From NCBI RefSeq assembly GCF_014773275.1, contig NZ_JACWMW010000003.1, forward strand, positions 620,001 to 684,000: a stretch of 64,000 bases of DNA. Reading direction: 5' to 3'. Positions 1 to 8,087 of the stretch are shown here, one piece after another. A model generated the notes under the pieces. That model made no database searches, had not been told where the DNA came from, and was given only the letters and a program-made list of their open reading frames with translations. This stretch comes from Mucilaginibacter rigui. GTDB lineage: Bacteria; Bacteroidota; Bacteroidia; Sphingobacteriales; Sphingobacteriaceae. Positions within the stretch are counted from its first letter, which is position 1. The number at the start of each line of letters is the position of its first letter. The position numbers were made by a program, and so were the translations under genes.

Positions 1-173
1 TTAAGGTACTCGGTTGCAATTTGGGTATATATAGCGCCTTTAAGGGTATCGTTAGTAGTGAGCTGTAATTTTTGCTTAAGGCTGTCTATGCTGCTTCTGT
101 CAACATCATCTGCATGCACGGCAAATGTAGTAGCGGCTAATATAAATGTGATGAGTATAAAAAGTTTTTTCAT
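1..173 (-). CDS. Secreted protein N-terminus (partial), possibly TPR sensor
   Basis: Only the first 57 or so codons are present; the gene runs off the left edge. It starts at the ATG complementary to 171-173. The first 20 residues form a signal peptide (MKKLFILITF followed by a small-residue region). After it comes a stretch reading IDSLKQKLQ, then NDTLKGAIYTQIATEYL. This pattern is typical of the first helix of periplasmic tetratricopeptide domains in Bacteroidota histidine kinases and LuxR-type regulators. That assignment is inference from a very short piece; the rest of the protein is not visible. Confidence 0.55.
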   Translation of the reverse strand, partial: MKKLFILITFILAATTFAVHADDVDRSSIDSLKQKLQLTTNDTLKGAIYTQIATEYL

Positions 174-397
174 CTGCAAACAGATATCAATATGTATGTT
201 ATACTGCAATCAAATTTTATGCCCGTTTATTTAATATAAATATTGCGGGGCGTGCAATTTACAATAAACATTGCTAATAGCATAATTAGTTTGATTTATA
301 GCTACTTACAGTTTAATAAATAGGTATTGGCGCTGCTAAATTTTATCAGCAGTTAAATATTAGTACATGGTAATGTACAGTATAACAGAATTTTGTT

Positions 398-1336
398 TTA
401 CCTGATGACGCTTTCGTAACGATTGATGAACCTGTTGAAGTTGGCCGATGCAGATAATACCCAGTTAAATAGCAGGATGCCTAATGTTGCTGTTAAAATT
501 CCTGCTATAACATCAAGCACATAATGGTGGCTGGCATAAACGGCGGTAAACCATATCCCTACCATTACAACCCCAAAAAACCAATTGATAAGGCCAAGGC
601 GGTTTTTAATGCCATAGTATAATACAATAACCGGGTAAGATGAGTGCAATGATGGCATTGCAGCAAACACATTTGAACCCTTTGAGTAGATGGATTTGAA
701 CAGGTTGATGTTAAAATACTTATCGAACCGTGCCAGGCCGGCTGTGTTGCCTTGTGTAAGCGGGTGAAAATTAAAGCCATGAAACTGTATATACCAAGGC
801 GGTGCTGCCGGGTATACGTAATAAACAATAAAGCCAAGCATGTTTACCAACACAAAGGTTAGCGAAAAGTACAGAAACTGGCGTTTATTTTTAAAAAACA
901 GGTATGCGGCAAATGCAAGCGGTACGGGGATCCAGCACAGGTAGAAAATACCGGCTGCTACATCAATAAAGCTTGTGCTTTTAAGGCGTAGGTACTCGTT
1001 AGGGGTTAGTATAGCGCCGTTAAGTTTTATACCGAACAGGCTTTTTTCTGCATCGTATAACCCTTTTACGGCAACATCATTATAATTATAGTTAGGGAAC
1101 GCCTTCATATAATCAAATATCACCCAGTACACGATAAAAATAGAAAAGCCCAAAATAAACTTGCGCGTTATTACCGATGCGTAAAATAACACGTTAAATA
1201 TGCCAATCAAAATCAGCTGGTCTGTTTTAAAGCCAACTAATAAGATAGATAAGATGAAGTATGCGATAGATATACCGGTAACAATGCTTATACTTTTTGC
1301 ATTGACCTGTATATCACCGTCAACAGCGTTAGCCAT
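398..1336 (-). CDS. PAP2/AUR1-like inositol phosphorylceramide synthase candidate
   Basis: Polytopic membrane protein of 312 residues with the lipid phosphatase/phosphotransferase (PAP2) signature in its AUR1-like form. PAAPPW is at about 176-181, MPSLH at 227-231 with the first catalytic His at 231, and HHYVLD at 270-275 with the second His and Asp. Family knowledge: such enzymes move a phospho-head group between lipids, and a homologue in Bacteroides makes inositol phosphorylceramide. Context strongly supports that role: it is the last gene of an operon with a CDP-alcohol phosphatidyltransferase and lies near inositol-phosphate synthase and serine palmitoyltransferase. Its start overlaps the end of the hydroxylase gene by 8 bases, suggesting translational coupling. 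A plain undecaprenyl- or phosphatidate phosphatase is the main alternative. Confidence 0.75.
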   Translation of the reverse strand: MANAVDGDIQVNAKSISIVTGISIAYFILSILLVGFKTDQLILIGIFNVLFYASVITRKFILGFSIFIVYWVIFDYMKAFPNYNYNDVAVKGLYDAEKSLFGIKLNGAILTPNEYLRLKSTSFIDVAAGIFYLCWIPVPLAFAAYLFFKNKRQFLYFSLTFVLVNMLGFIVYYVYPAAPPWYIQFHGFNFHPLTQGNTAGLARFDKYFNINLFKSIYSKGSNVFAAMPSLHSSYPVIVLYYGIKNRLGLINWFFGVVMVGIWFTAVYASHHYVLDVIAGILTATLGILLFNWVLSASANFNRFINRYESVIR

Positions 1337-1955
1337 TCTGCTTTTTAGTGAAATCTGAATTAAATATTTTGTCCCATAGCGGGGAACTTACACCGTAACC
1401 TTTGGTAGGGTCCTGGTAGTGGTGCAGCATGTGGTGTTGTTTTATGGTTTTCCAGAACGATCCTTTAAAGTTAAAATGGTGTATGGCATAATGCGATATA
1501 TCATAAACCAGGTAACCTAAAATAAAGCCCGGGAAAAAACCAAAAATATAGTTTGCAGGCAGCAGGGCGTTAAACAAAAAGTAAAAGCCTGTGGCCAATG
1601 GTATGCTTGCTGATGGCGGCATCACCAGGCGCTTTGCGTCGCTTGGGTAATCGTGATGTACGCCGTGGAAAATAAAGTGTAAACGCAGCGCCCATTTAGC
1701 CTTTGGTACAAAATGGAATACAAAACGATGCATAACATATTCGGTAAGCGTCCATATAAACAAGCCTGCTACAAACAGCCAGATGTAGTTACCCATGCCA
1801 ATTTGCCTGTCGTAAGCAAAGTAGCTTGAAACCAAAATAACCGGTACAAAAATTATAATGGGCACAAAGTAATGCACCTTTGATAAACTCTCTAAAAAAC
1901 TACTCTTAAACATCCTCACAGATTCCTGCGAGTTTGAAACAAAATTCTTAGCCAT
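1329..1955 (-). CDS. Scs7/FA2H-like fatty acid hydroxylase
   Basis: Membrane di-iron hydroxylase of the fatty acid hydroxylase/sterol desaturase superfamily, 208 residues. The iron-binding histidine clusters are all visible: HRFVFH at 76-81, HGVHH at 97-101, HYAIHH at 155-160 and HHMLHH at 174-179. Hydrophobic segments lie at about 30-47, 56-72 and 120-150. The closest functional class by motif spacing is the yeast Scs7/human FA2H type, which 2-hydroxylates the N-acyl chain of ceramides. It sits between DUF4833 (5-base gap) and the PAP2 synthase (8-base overlap) in the inositol-lipid operon. I infer ceramide or fatty-acid 2-hydroxylation; carotenoid hydroxylase is the main alternative within the superfamily, but no carotenoid genes are nearby. 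Confidence 0.75.
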   Translation of the reverse strand: MAKNFVSNSQESVRMFKSSFLESLSKVHYFVPIIIFVPVILVSSYFAYDRQIGMGNYIWLFVAGLFIWTLTEYVMHRFVFHFVPKAKWALRLHFIFHGVHHDYPSDAKRLVMPPSASIPLATGFYFLFNALLPANYIFGFFPGFILGYLVYDISHYAIHHFNFKGSFWKTIKQHHMLHHYQDPTKGYGVSSPLWDKIFNSDFTKKQNG

Positions 1956-1960
1956 AACAC

Positions 1961-2572
1961 TTAAGGTTTAAAACGTTCTGTAACCTCTTTTCCCGTAACA
2001 GGGTCGGTACCCTTCATTTCTATATAAACAATATTTGGTGACCACATCGAACCTCCATCAATCTGAATAAAAATATTCTGAAGCACGATCTGTTTTTTGG
2101 CCACAGTTGCGAAGATATGATATTTTCCGTCGGCAGCCCTCATTAATGTAAGCGGAAATTTTTTGTATGACATAATTCTGATATCATACTTATCGTTACC
2201 CAATGATTTTGATGTTACACCATAAGCAAATTTACGCTGTATAAACGTTAATTCAGATGGTTCGCCATTCTTTTCTGCATATTGAAGCCAGTAGGTATGA
2301 ATGGGCGAGTCCTCATCGGGTTTGCCTGTTTTTTCATCGATATTGATATCATACGACAGGGCATTGATATTTGGCGACCGCTGCAAATAAAATAAACGAT
2401 TTACATTTGCGGGCGGTATTGGATATATCCGCCCATTTTCATCCGTTCGTACTCTCGTGGTATCTGTTTGTTTTACATTACGTAGGTTATGAGCATTGGC
2501 TGCCAGTTTAAAACCTGATAGCGTAAAAACTACAAATAGTACCAGTAAATGCGTTAACGGGGATTTGATCAT
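1961..2572 (-). CDS. DUF4833 periplasmic protein
   Basis: Protein of 203 residues with a signal peptide (about 1-27, ending near AANA), so it is exported. The mature part matches the DUF4833 pattern: RLFYLQRSPN near 60-70, then a stretch with HTYWLQYAEKNG and WSPNIVYIEMKG near the C-terminus. No catalytic motif is evident. Its ATG overlaps the stop of the CDP-alcohol phosphatidyltransferase by 4 bases (2569-2572), the classic sign of translational coupling. It lies inside an inositol-lipid operon, so a periplasmic role in handling or modifying the lipid is a reasonable inference, but the biochemical function is unknown. Confidence 0.7.
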   Translation of the reverse strand: MIKSPLTHLLVLFVVFTLSGFKLAANAHNLRNVKQTDTTRVRTDENGRIYPIPPANVNRLFYLQRSPNINALSYDINIDEKTGKPDEDSPIHTYWLQYAEKNGEPSELTFIQRKFAYGVTSKSLGNDKYDIRIMSYKKFPLTLMRAADGKYHIFATVAKKQIVLQNIFIQIDGGSMWSPNIVYIEMKGTDPVTGKEVTERFKP

Positions 2573-3282
2573 TCTTCTTTTTCAGACAATGCCTTCTTGG
2601 CATTTACCAGCCTTTTAAAGGCAGTTAAATTTGTTAATACCGCAAGTATGGTTATAGGGAAGGTAAAGATAGACATGGTTTCGAAAACATGCCATTTAAT
2701 ACCCGGAACATACAGTTTATAATCGCCGCCAATGTATGATGATGCTACACCACAGGCAATAGCGCATAACCCGATGGTTACTACACGCTCGGGGCGTTGC
2801 ATCAGGCCGCCTTTAGAATCAACCCCAAGGCCTTCGGCACGGGCGCGTACATAACTTACCATCATTGAGCCAATAAGCGCTATAAACGCAAATATGGAGC
2901 TTAAGAAGTAATGGTGGGCAACAAGGTAATAACAGATGCCTAAAAACATGATCAATTCACTGTAGCGGTCAAGCACAGAATCGTACAGGGCGCCAAAAAC
3001 AGATTTCATGTTACCCAGGCGGGCTACCTGCCCGTCGAGCATGTCAAAAAGGCCTGCAAATAGTATTAATGCACCTGCCCAGCCTACGTAGCTAAAATCG
3101 CCGCGGTTACCGTCTTCGGCACCTATAATAAATATGGCTGCAACGCCTACATTTAAAACGAAGCCAATAGAGGTTACTGCATTAGGCGTTAACCCTACTT
3201 TTATCAGAAGTTTTACAAATGGGTCGATAATTTTATATATCCCCAGTTGCAAACTTGTGCGTACTGATGTTTGTGGTTCCAT
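2569..3282 (-). CDS. CDP-alcohol phosphatidyltransferase, likely PI-phosphate synthase
   Basis: Inner-membrane enzyme of 237 residues. The full family motif D-x2-DG-x2-AR-x8-G-x3-D-x3-D is present, with D80, D83, G84, A87, R88, G97, D101 and D105. These residues bind the metal ions and CDP-diacylglycerol. About five or six membrane helices are visible. The family joins a CDP-activated lipid to an alcohol or sugar phosphate. With inositol-phosphate synthase just upstream and a PAP2 synthase downstream, the likely reaction is CDP-diacylglycerol plus inositol 3-phosphate giving phosphatidylinositol phosphate. Phosphatidylglycerophosphate synthase is the alternative by family alone. It lies 30 bases after DUF5686 and overlaps DUF4833. 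Confidence 0.8.
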   Translation of the reverse strand: MEPQTSVRTSLQLGIYKIIDPFVKLLIKVGLTPNAVTSIGFVLNVGVAAIFIIGAEDGNRGDFSYVGWAGALILFAGLFDMLDGQVARLGNMKSVFGALYDSVLDRYSELIMFLGICYYLVAHHYFLSSIFAFIALIGSMMVSYVRARAEGLGVDSKGGLMQRPERVVTIGLCAIACGVASSYIGGDYKLYVPGIKWHVFETMSIFTFPITILAVLTNLTAFKRLVNAKKALSEKEE

Positions 3283-3312
3283 TAGTTATAAAAATAAATA
3301 AAATTAAACATA

Positions 3313-5862
3313 TTAAAAATCAAACTTAATCTTTACCCGTATTCCCCACGGGGCAATGCCGGGGTGGTCCAGGTAGGTAAACCTTTTTACTGCATCAACC
3401 CTGATGAATTTAAAGATGTTTTCAACGCCTATGCTACCTTCCATATATGGCGTTTTGCCAAGTGCGTAGGTAATAGGTACGCCGTTCTCATCAACAGGGA
3501 ACTGGTAAAGGTTTGGATGTAATGATGGCGTGCTTTGATCGCTTAAGCCACCGTACAGTGCTTTGAATGACAGCGTTTCGCGCCATTTTAATTTTTTGAA
3601 CAACGGGATCTTGTTAAAGAAAAACCCGCCGAAGTGCTGGTCTATATTGATCGCTACCGAGTGATCGCTCACAAACTCCAGGAAGTTCATTAAGTTGTAT
3701 GAATCGATAACGTAGGCGAAAGTTTGGTTGGCACGGTGGATGTTAAGCAGGGGGTAAGGTACCTGCCCAAAGGTTTTTGAACCCTCTAAAACCACATCGG
3801 CAAAGCCAAAAGGGGCTATGTAAAAGCGTTTATCGCCACGGAAATCAAACTTCCTGTACCCGTACTCGCCACCCAGCGCGTTTTTTAAACCCAGGGTAAA
3901 ATCTAACGACAAGATAGGATATTGGTTAATAATTGGCGCGCGGAAAAGCTTGCCCTGGTAGTATTGTTCATGCGGCGCATAACGGATGCCCGCGCTTACT
4001 TCGCTTGTGGTTAAATGCTGAAACTGATCAGTAGCTACGGTATTGATAAAAGGATAAAGGCTTCCCGCAGGTGTCTGTGTTAATTTCCGGAGGCCAAATT
4101 TGAATGATAGATGGTTCTCAAATTCGGTCACATAATCTAAACGGTAGGCATCGTAATACAGGTACTTATCGTTTTTACCGCGTTTAAATGACAGCAGAAA
4201 ATTATCTTCCTGTGCAAACTGCAGTTCCTGCCCCGGTATTTTGGTATCCCGCTGAAAACTTGCACGGATGTAGTTTTGCGGGAAACGGTAAATGCTTTTA
4301 TTGTTTAACGAGTACGAGGTTGCAAATTGATATTTCAATTTTTCATCCTTAAAACCATATGCGGTGTAGCCTTCAAAAAATATACGTTTGCTAAAGTCGG
4401 CAGTAGTACGGCCACCCACGCGCAACCTTAAACCCTCTACCGGGTTAAAGCTGTAAAATGTGCTGGCGGGGCCAACCTCAAACTTGCCAAAGTTTTTAAA
4501 ACCGGCAAACAGCAGGTTAATAATATCGGCCGTACGCCTGAATGATGGCATATGTACCAGGCTATCAATATTCTTATAAACCTTTGATTCGGCAGTTGTA
4601 AGAGTATCCAAGCGGTTCTCTGCCCAGAAACTCTCGGGGCGGTTACGCAACTCTTCATCTCCCAGTTCGGGCCTTGCCTTGTACAAGGTGTCCTGGTGCG
4701 GTATGTTAACCGCGTAATTCTTGCGGGTGAGCGTTCGGGTACCAAATAAGCCGCTTTTTCGCTTTTCTGTAATGCCAAAATCGGCAAAGGTGTTGCTTCT
4801 GCTCAGGTGATAGCGGCCATCAGGGTTCAGTTCAAAATCCTGGTCAACGTTCATGCTGCGCACAAAGTTTACGTTGATGTTTTTGTTTATCCTCAGGCCC
4901 GCTCTCTGCACAGCGTAGTTACCATCAAGGGTGATGAAGATCTGGCCCTCAAAAAGGATATCGTTGGTATTACGCGGCGTAAAACTAAGTTCTACCAGCT
5001 TTTTACCATTATCAAGCGTAACCGTATCGGTAATAAAAAATTTGTAGAAGGTAGGGGCGCTGTTAGCTATCGGGCTCAAAAACTGGCGGCCTAATAGTAA
5101 AATGCTGTTATCGTAAATATCAACCTTTTCGTAAAGGTGTTTAAAGTACTGGCCAACACCTTCGGTATCAAAACCCGGCCCAAAATCTACTGATTTTTCG
5201 CCCAGTATCACCTCACGGGTTACCTCTGGGTTTTTGCGATAATATACTTGCGATAGCCTTTCTTTCAGATAAATGGGGAGCAGGGTTTTGCCTGGGTAGG
5301 TGGTGCTGTCCTTATTTTCGAACATGAACTTATACTTGCGGAAAAGCCTTTTCTCTTTAACCTTATCAGATATATTGCTGAGCGAGAACTGCATTTTATC
5401 GTACTCTTTGTACTCTACAAAATCGTATGCCTCGGGTCGGTTCTTCTCTTTATTTTCAATAACCTTGCGTATTAAAGCTACAGCCGGGTTATCATTAACA
5501 TATTTTGTTTTTTTAGCGGTTTTAATAGTTACCTGGCCCAATTCTGTAGATGAGGGAATCATCCGGATGTTAAGTACCTGCTCAATACCCGGTGCTACAT
5601 TGTAGGTAGCATCCTTAAACCCTATGTAACTTACTTTTATTTTTGTTTGGGGCTGAGTAGAAGTTAATTTGTAATAACCCTGGCCATTGGTGGTTACGCC
5701 AATGGTGGTGCCTGCAAAAGATACCGACACAAACGGAAGGCCATCTTTATTGCCGCCATCGGTAATTTTACCGCTTACAACAGTAACCTGTGCCTTTACG
5801 GCAACACTTATCAGTAAAAAAAGTACAAGAAAGAAAAACTTATACGTGTATTTAAAAACCAT
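3313..5862 (-). CDS. DUF5686 outer-membrane protein with carboxypeptidase-like domain
   Basis: 849-residue exported protein. A signal peptide (1-24, ending VKAQ) is followed by a carboxypeptidase regulatory-like beta-sandwich at about 28-110 (GKITDGG, GTTIGVTTNGQGYY, VSYIGF). The long remainder is DUF5686, whose alternating aromatic strands and terminal IKFDF suggest an outer-membrane beta-barrel. Such proteins are widespread in Bacteroidota and their function is unknown; there is no clear TonB-dependent plug domain. It starts 15 bases after the GtrA gene and ends 30 bases before the phosphatidyltransferase, so it is an operon member. A role in placing inositol lipids in the outer membrane is speculation from position only. 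Confidence 0.75.
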   Translation of the reverse strand: MVFKYTYKFFFLVLFLLISVAVKAQVTVVSGKITDGGNKDGLPFVSVSFAGTTIGVTTNGQGYYKLTSTQPQTKIKVSYIGFKDATYNVAPGIEQVLNIRMIPSSTELGQVTIKTAKKTKYVNDNPAVALIRKVIENKEKNRPEAYDFVEYKEYDKMQFSLSNISDKVKEKRLFRKYKFMFENKDSTTYPGKTLLPIYLKERLSQVYYRKNPEVTREVILGEKSVDFGPGFDTEGVGQYFKHLYEKVDIYDNSILLLGRQFLSPIANSAPTFYKFFITDTVTLDNGKKLVELSFTPRNTNDILFEGQIFITLDGNYAVQRAGLRINKNINVNFVRSMNVDQDFELNPDGRYHLSRSNTFADFGITEKRKSGLFGTRTLTRKNYAVNIPHQDTLYKARPELGDEELRNRPESFWAENRLDTLTTAESKVYKNIDSLVHMPSFRRTADIINLLFAGFKNFGKFEVGPASTFYSFNPVEGLRLRVGGRTTADFSKRIFFEGYTAYGFKDEKLKYQFATSYSLNNKSIYRFPQNYIRASFQRDTKIPGQELQFAQEDNFLLSFKRGKNDKYLYYDAYRLDYVTEFENHLSFKFGLRKLTQTPAGSLYPFINTVATDQFQHLTTSEVSAGIRYAPHEQYYQGKLFRAPIINQYPILSLDFTLGLKNALGGEYGYRKFDFRGDKRFYIAPFGFADVVLEGSKTFGQVPYPLLNIHRANQTFAYVIDSYNLMNFLEFVSDHSVAINIDQHFGGFFFNKIPLFKKLKWRETLSFKALYGGLSDQSTPSLHPNLYQFPVDENGVPITYALGKTPYMEGSIGVENIFKFIRVDAVKRFTYLDHPGIAPWGIRVKIKFDF

Positions 5863-5877
5863 TAACCTTATTCAATA

Positions 5878-6252
5878 TTATGCAAAAACAAACTTTTTCT
5901 GAAGGAAATAATTGTAAGTTATCCCAACAGTAAACGATACCAGAACCTTTGATATTTTATAATCTAACCCAATAAAATGCGTAACTACAAATACGCCACC
6001 AGTATTAAGGGCTACATTGCCACCCCAAACCAACATATATTTGAAGGCTTGTACCGGGATGGTTTTTTCTTTACGTTTTTTAAATACCCAAACCCTGCCT
6101 AACGCAAAGTTTGTTACGCCGCCAACAATGGTTCCGATCAGGCTTGCTATAACGTACCAAAGGTAGAAAAATTCCTTGCAGACTATTGTGGTCAAAAAGT
6201 CAAATAAGGATGCTATAAAGGATGACGCCTGAGCCTTAACAAATGTTGCCAT
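5878..6252 (-). CDS. GtrA-family membrane protein
   Basis: Small integral membrane protein, 124 residues, with four hydrophobic helices. It has the GtrA hallmarks: FFLW-like aromatic residues in helix 1, a GGVTNFALGRVWVF segment at about 42-55, and the terminal YNYFLQKKFVF. GtrA proteins are thought to flip polyprenyl-phosphate-linked sugars or otherwise support lipid-linked head-group transfer. This is the first gene of the minus-strand inositol-lipid operon; a flippase-like role for an inositol lipid is possible but unproven. No clean TAnnTTTG promoter was found upstream. Confidence 0.8.
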   Translation of the reverse strand: MATFVKAQASSFIASLFDFLTTIVCKEFFYLWYVIASLIGTIVGGVTNFALGRVWVFKKRKEKTIPVQAFKYMLVWGGNVALNTGGVFVVTHFIGLDYKISKVLVSFTVGITYNYFLQKKFVFA

Positions 6253-6470
6253 TCACGTTTAAATATGTCCGGCTTTTGTTTTGTTTTTGATCTTGCCGTA
6301 AGATCTTAGTTATACCGCTTGCTTTATAGCAATTATCAGACCATGTAACTAACTCATTGTTACTATCTACGTAAATAAAGCTATCGTAGTATGAACTAAA
6401 AAAACAACCTCGGGGTGAGGTGCGTTTCCGGTCGCGAATATCGTCATTTTAAGCGAATTTCCTTTAAATA

Positions 6471-6512
6471 AAAAAACCGGTTACCGCCATGTAAGGCAAT
6501 AACCGGTTTTCT
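6471..6512 (-). terminator. Intrinsic terminator after inositol-phosphate synthase
   Basis: Inverted repeat AAAACCGGTTACCGCC / GGCAATAACCGGTTTT around a 6-base loop. On the minus strand it is followed by a run of T. It lies about 16 bases past the synthase stop codon, so the synthase and the downstream GtrA operon are probably separate transcripts. Confidence 0.8.
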
Positions 6513-6528
6513 TATTTAAAACGGTAAA

Positions 6529-7851
6529 TTATTGACCGGCAAACATATCGTCATAATAGTCAAGGCCCAGATGCGTGATCAGGTCTTCGCCCATTAGGTA
6601 ACGCAAGGTGTTTTCCAGTTTAATAAGTTGTTTAAAGATGTCATTCTCGGCATGTAAACCCGGCGCGGTTTGCGGCGATTTAAGGTAGAATGATAACCAC
6701 TCCTGTATACCGCTCATGTTAGCACGTTTAGCCATATCGCAAAATAAAGCTAAGTCTAAAGCGATAGGTGCTGCTAAGATAGAGTCGCGGCAAAGGAAGT
6801 TGATCTTGATCTGCATTTTGTAGCCTAACCAGCCAAAAATGTCAATGTTGTCCCAACTTTCTTTGTTATCGCCATGCGGAGGGTAGTAGTTGATACGGAT
6901 CTTGTGGAAGATCTCGCCATAAAGCTCAGGGTTATCTTCAGGGCGTAAAATATCTTCTAATACACCAAGTTTTGATACCTCTTTAGTTTTAAAGTTATCA
7001 GGATCGTCAAGTACCAAACCATCGCGGTTACCCAAAATGTTGGTAGAGAACCAGCCATGTACACCTAATGAACGTGCTGCAAGGCCTGGTGCCAATACAG
7101 TTTTCATTAAAGTTTGGCCGGTTTTAAAATCTTTACCTGCAATTGGTGTTTTAGTTAGTTTAGCTAACTCAATCATCGCAGGGATATCAACAGTTAAGTT
7201 AGGAGCGCCGTTTGCAAACGGTACACCAAGTTTTAAAGCTGCGTAAGCGTATATCATGCTTGGTGCAATACGTTTATCATCATCTTTTAAAGCTTGCTCA
7301 AATGCTGCTAAAGTTTCGTGGATCTCAGAACCTTCAAAGTAAACCTCGGTTGAACCACACCAAACTAATACTACACGGTCAAGGCCGTTATCTTTCTGGA
7401 AGTTTTTAATGTCTTCCATAACTTGCTGTGCAAGCTCATAACGGGTACCGGTTTTAATGTGGGTACCATCAAGGTTTTTAGCGTAGTTTTTATCAAACGC
7501 GGCCTTCATAGGTACAATTGATTCTAAACCTTCCCTTACTGAATCTAACAGGTCGCGCTCAAGTACTTTTGCGTTTACAGCTGCCTGGTAAACGTTATCT
7601 TCGTACACATCCCAGCCACCAAAAACAACATCGTTAAGGTTAGCCAATGGTACAAAATCTTTAATTTTTGGATGACGGGCTTCGGTACGTTTGCCTAAAC
7701 GGATGCTACCCATTTGGGTTAATGAACCTATTGGTTGCGATATGCCTTTTTTTACAGCTTCAACACCGGCAATTAGTGTGGTAGCTACTGCGCCTAAACC
7801 AGGTATTAAAATACCAAGTTTACCTTCTGCAGGTTTAATGTTAATTTTCAT
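6529..7851 (-). CDS. myo-Inositol-1-phosphate (1L)/3-phosphate synthase
   Basis: Cytoplasmic NAD-dependent isomerase of 440 residues that turns glucose 6-phosphate into inositol phosphate. Visible features are the N-terminal nucleotide-binding glycine motif IPGLGAVATT at about 16-25, the KIKDFVPLANLNDVVFGGWD segment near 61-80, VVLVWCGSTEVYF, and the catalytic-domain stretch PIAGKDFKTGQTLMKT. These are typical of the compact bacterial branch of the family. It ends at a strong terminator, just before the operon that would use its product. Inositol lipids are uncommon in bacteria, and this gene with its neighbours is good evidence that the organism makes them. Confidence 0.9.
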   Translation of the reverse strand: MKINIKPAEGKLGILIPGLGAVATTLIAGVEAVKKGISQPIGSLTQMGSIRLGKRTEARHPKIKDFVPLANLNDVVFGGWDVYEDNVYQAAVNAKVLERDLLDSVREGLESIVPMKAAFDKNYAKNLDGTHIKTGTRYELAQQVMEDIKNFQKDNGLDRVVLVWCGSTEVYFEGSEIHETLAAFEQALKDDDKRIAPSMIYAYAALKLGVPFANGAPNLTVDIPAMIELAKLTKTPIAGKDFKTGQTLMKTVLAPGLAARSLGVHGWFSTNILGNRDGLVLDDPDNFKTKEVSKLGVLEDILRPEDNPELYGEIFHKIRINYYPPHGDNKESWDNIDIFGWLGYKMQIKINFLCRDSILAAPIALDLALFCDMAKRANMSGIQEWLSFYLKSPQTAPGLHAENDIFKQLIKLENTLRYLMGEDLITHLGLDYYDDMFAGQ

Positions 7852-8087
7852 TACTTGTTTTTTGTTTTAAGGATAATGCAGCTATTATACAACACGTAGG
7901 GGGCATGTTATATGATAGTTTTCTTGTTTACTGTTTGTATTATAGTAGTGCCAAAGCACGGTTACTATCTTTTTAGTGCAATTAAAGCATACATAACCCA
8001 ACTTTAATTGAGGGGCAAAAGAATATAAATTTTGTTTTAAAAACTTATATTTTTATAAAGTTTACAGGCAGATGAAGATTGACTGTT

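Noticed and set aside
333..378. Small hairpins after the PAP2 gene
   Set aside because: The stems (CTGCT / AGCAG and GTACAT / ATGTAC) are too short and lack a T-run on the minus strand to be called a terminator.
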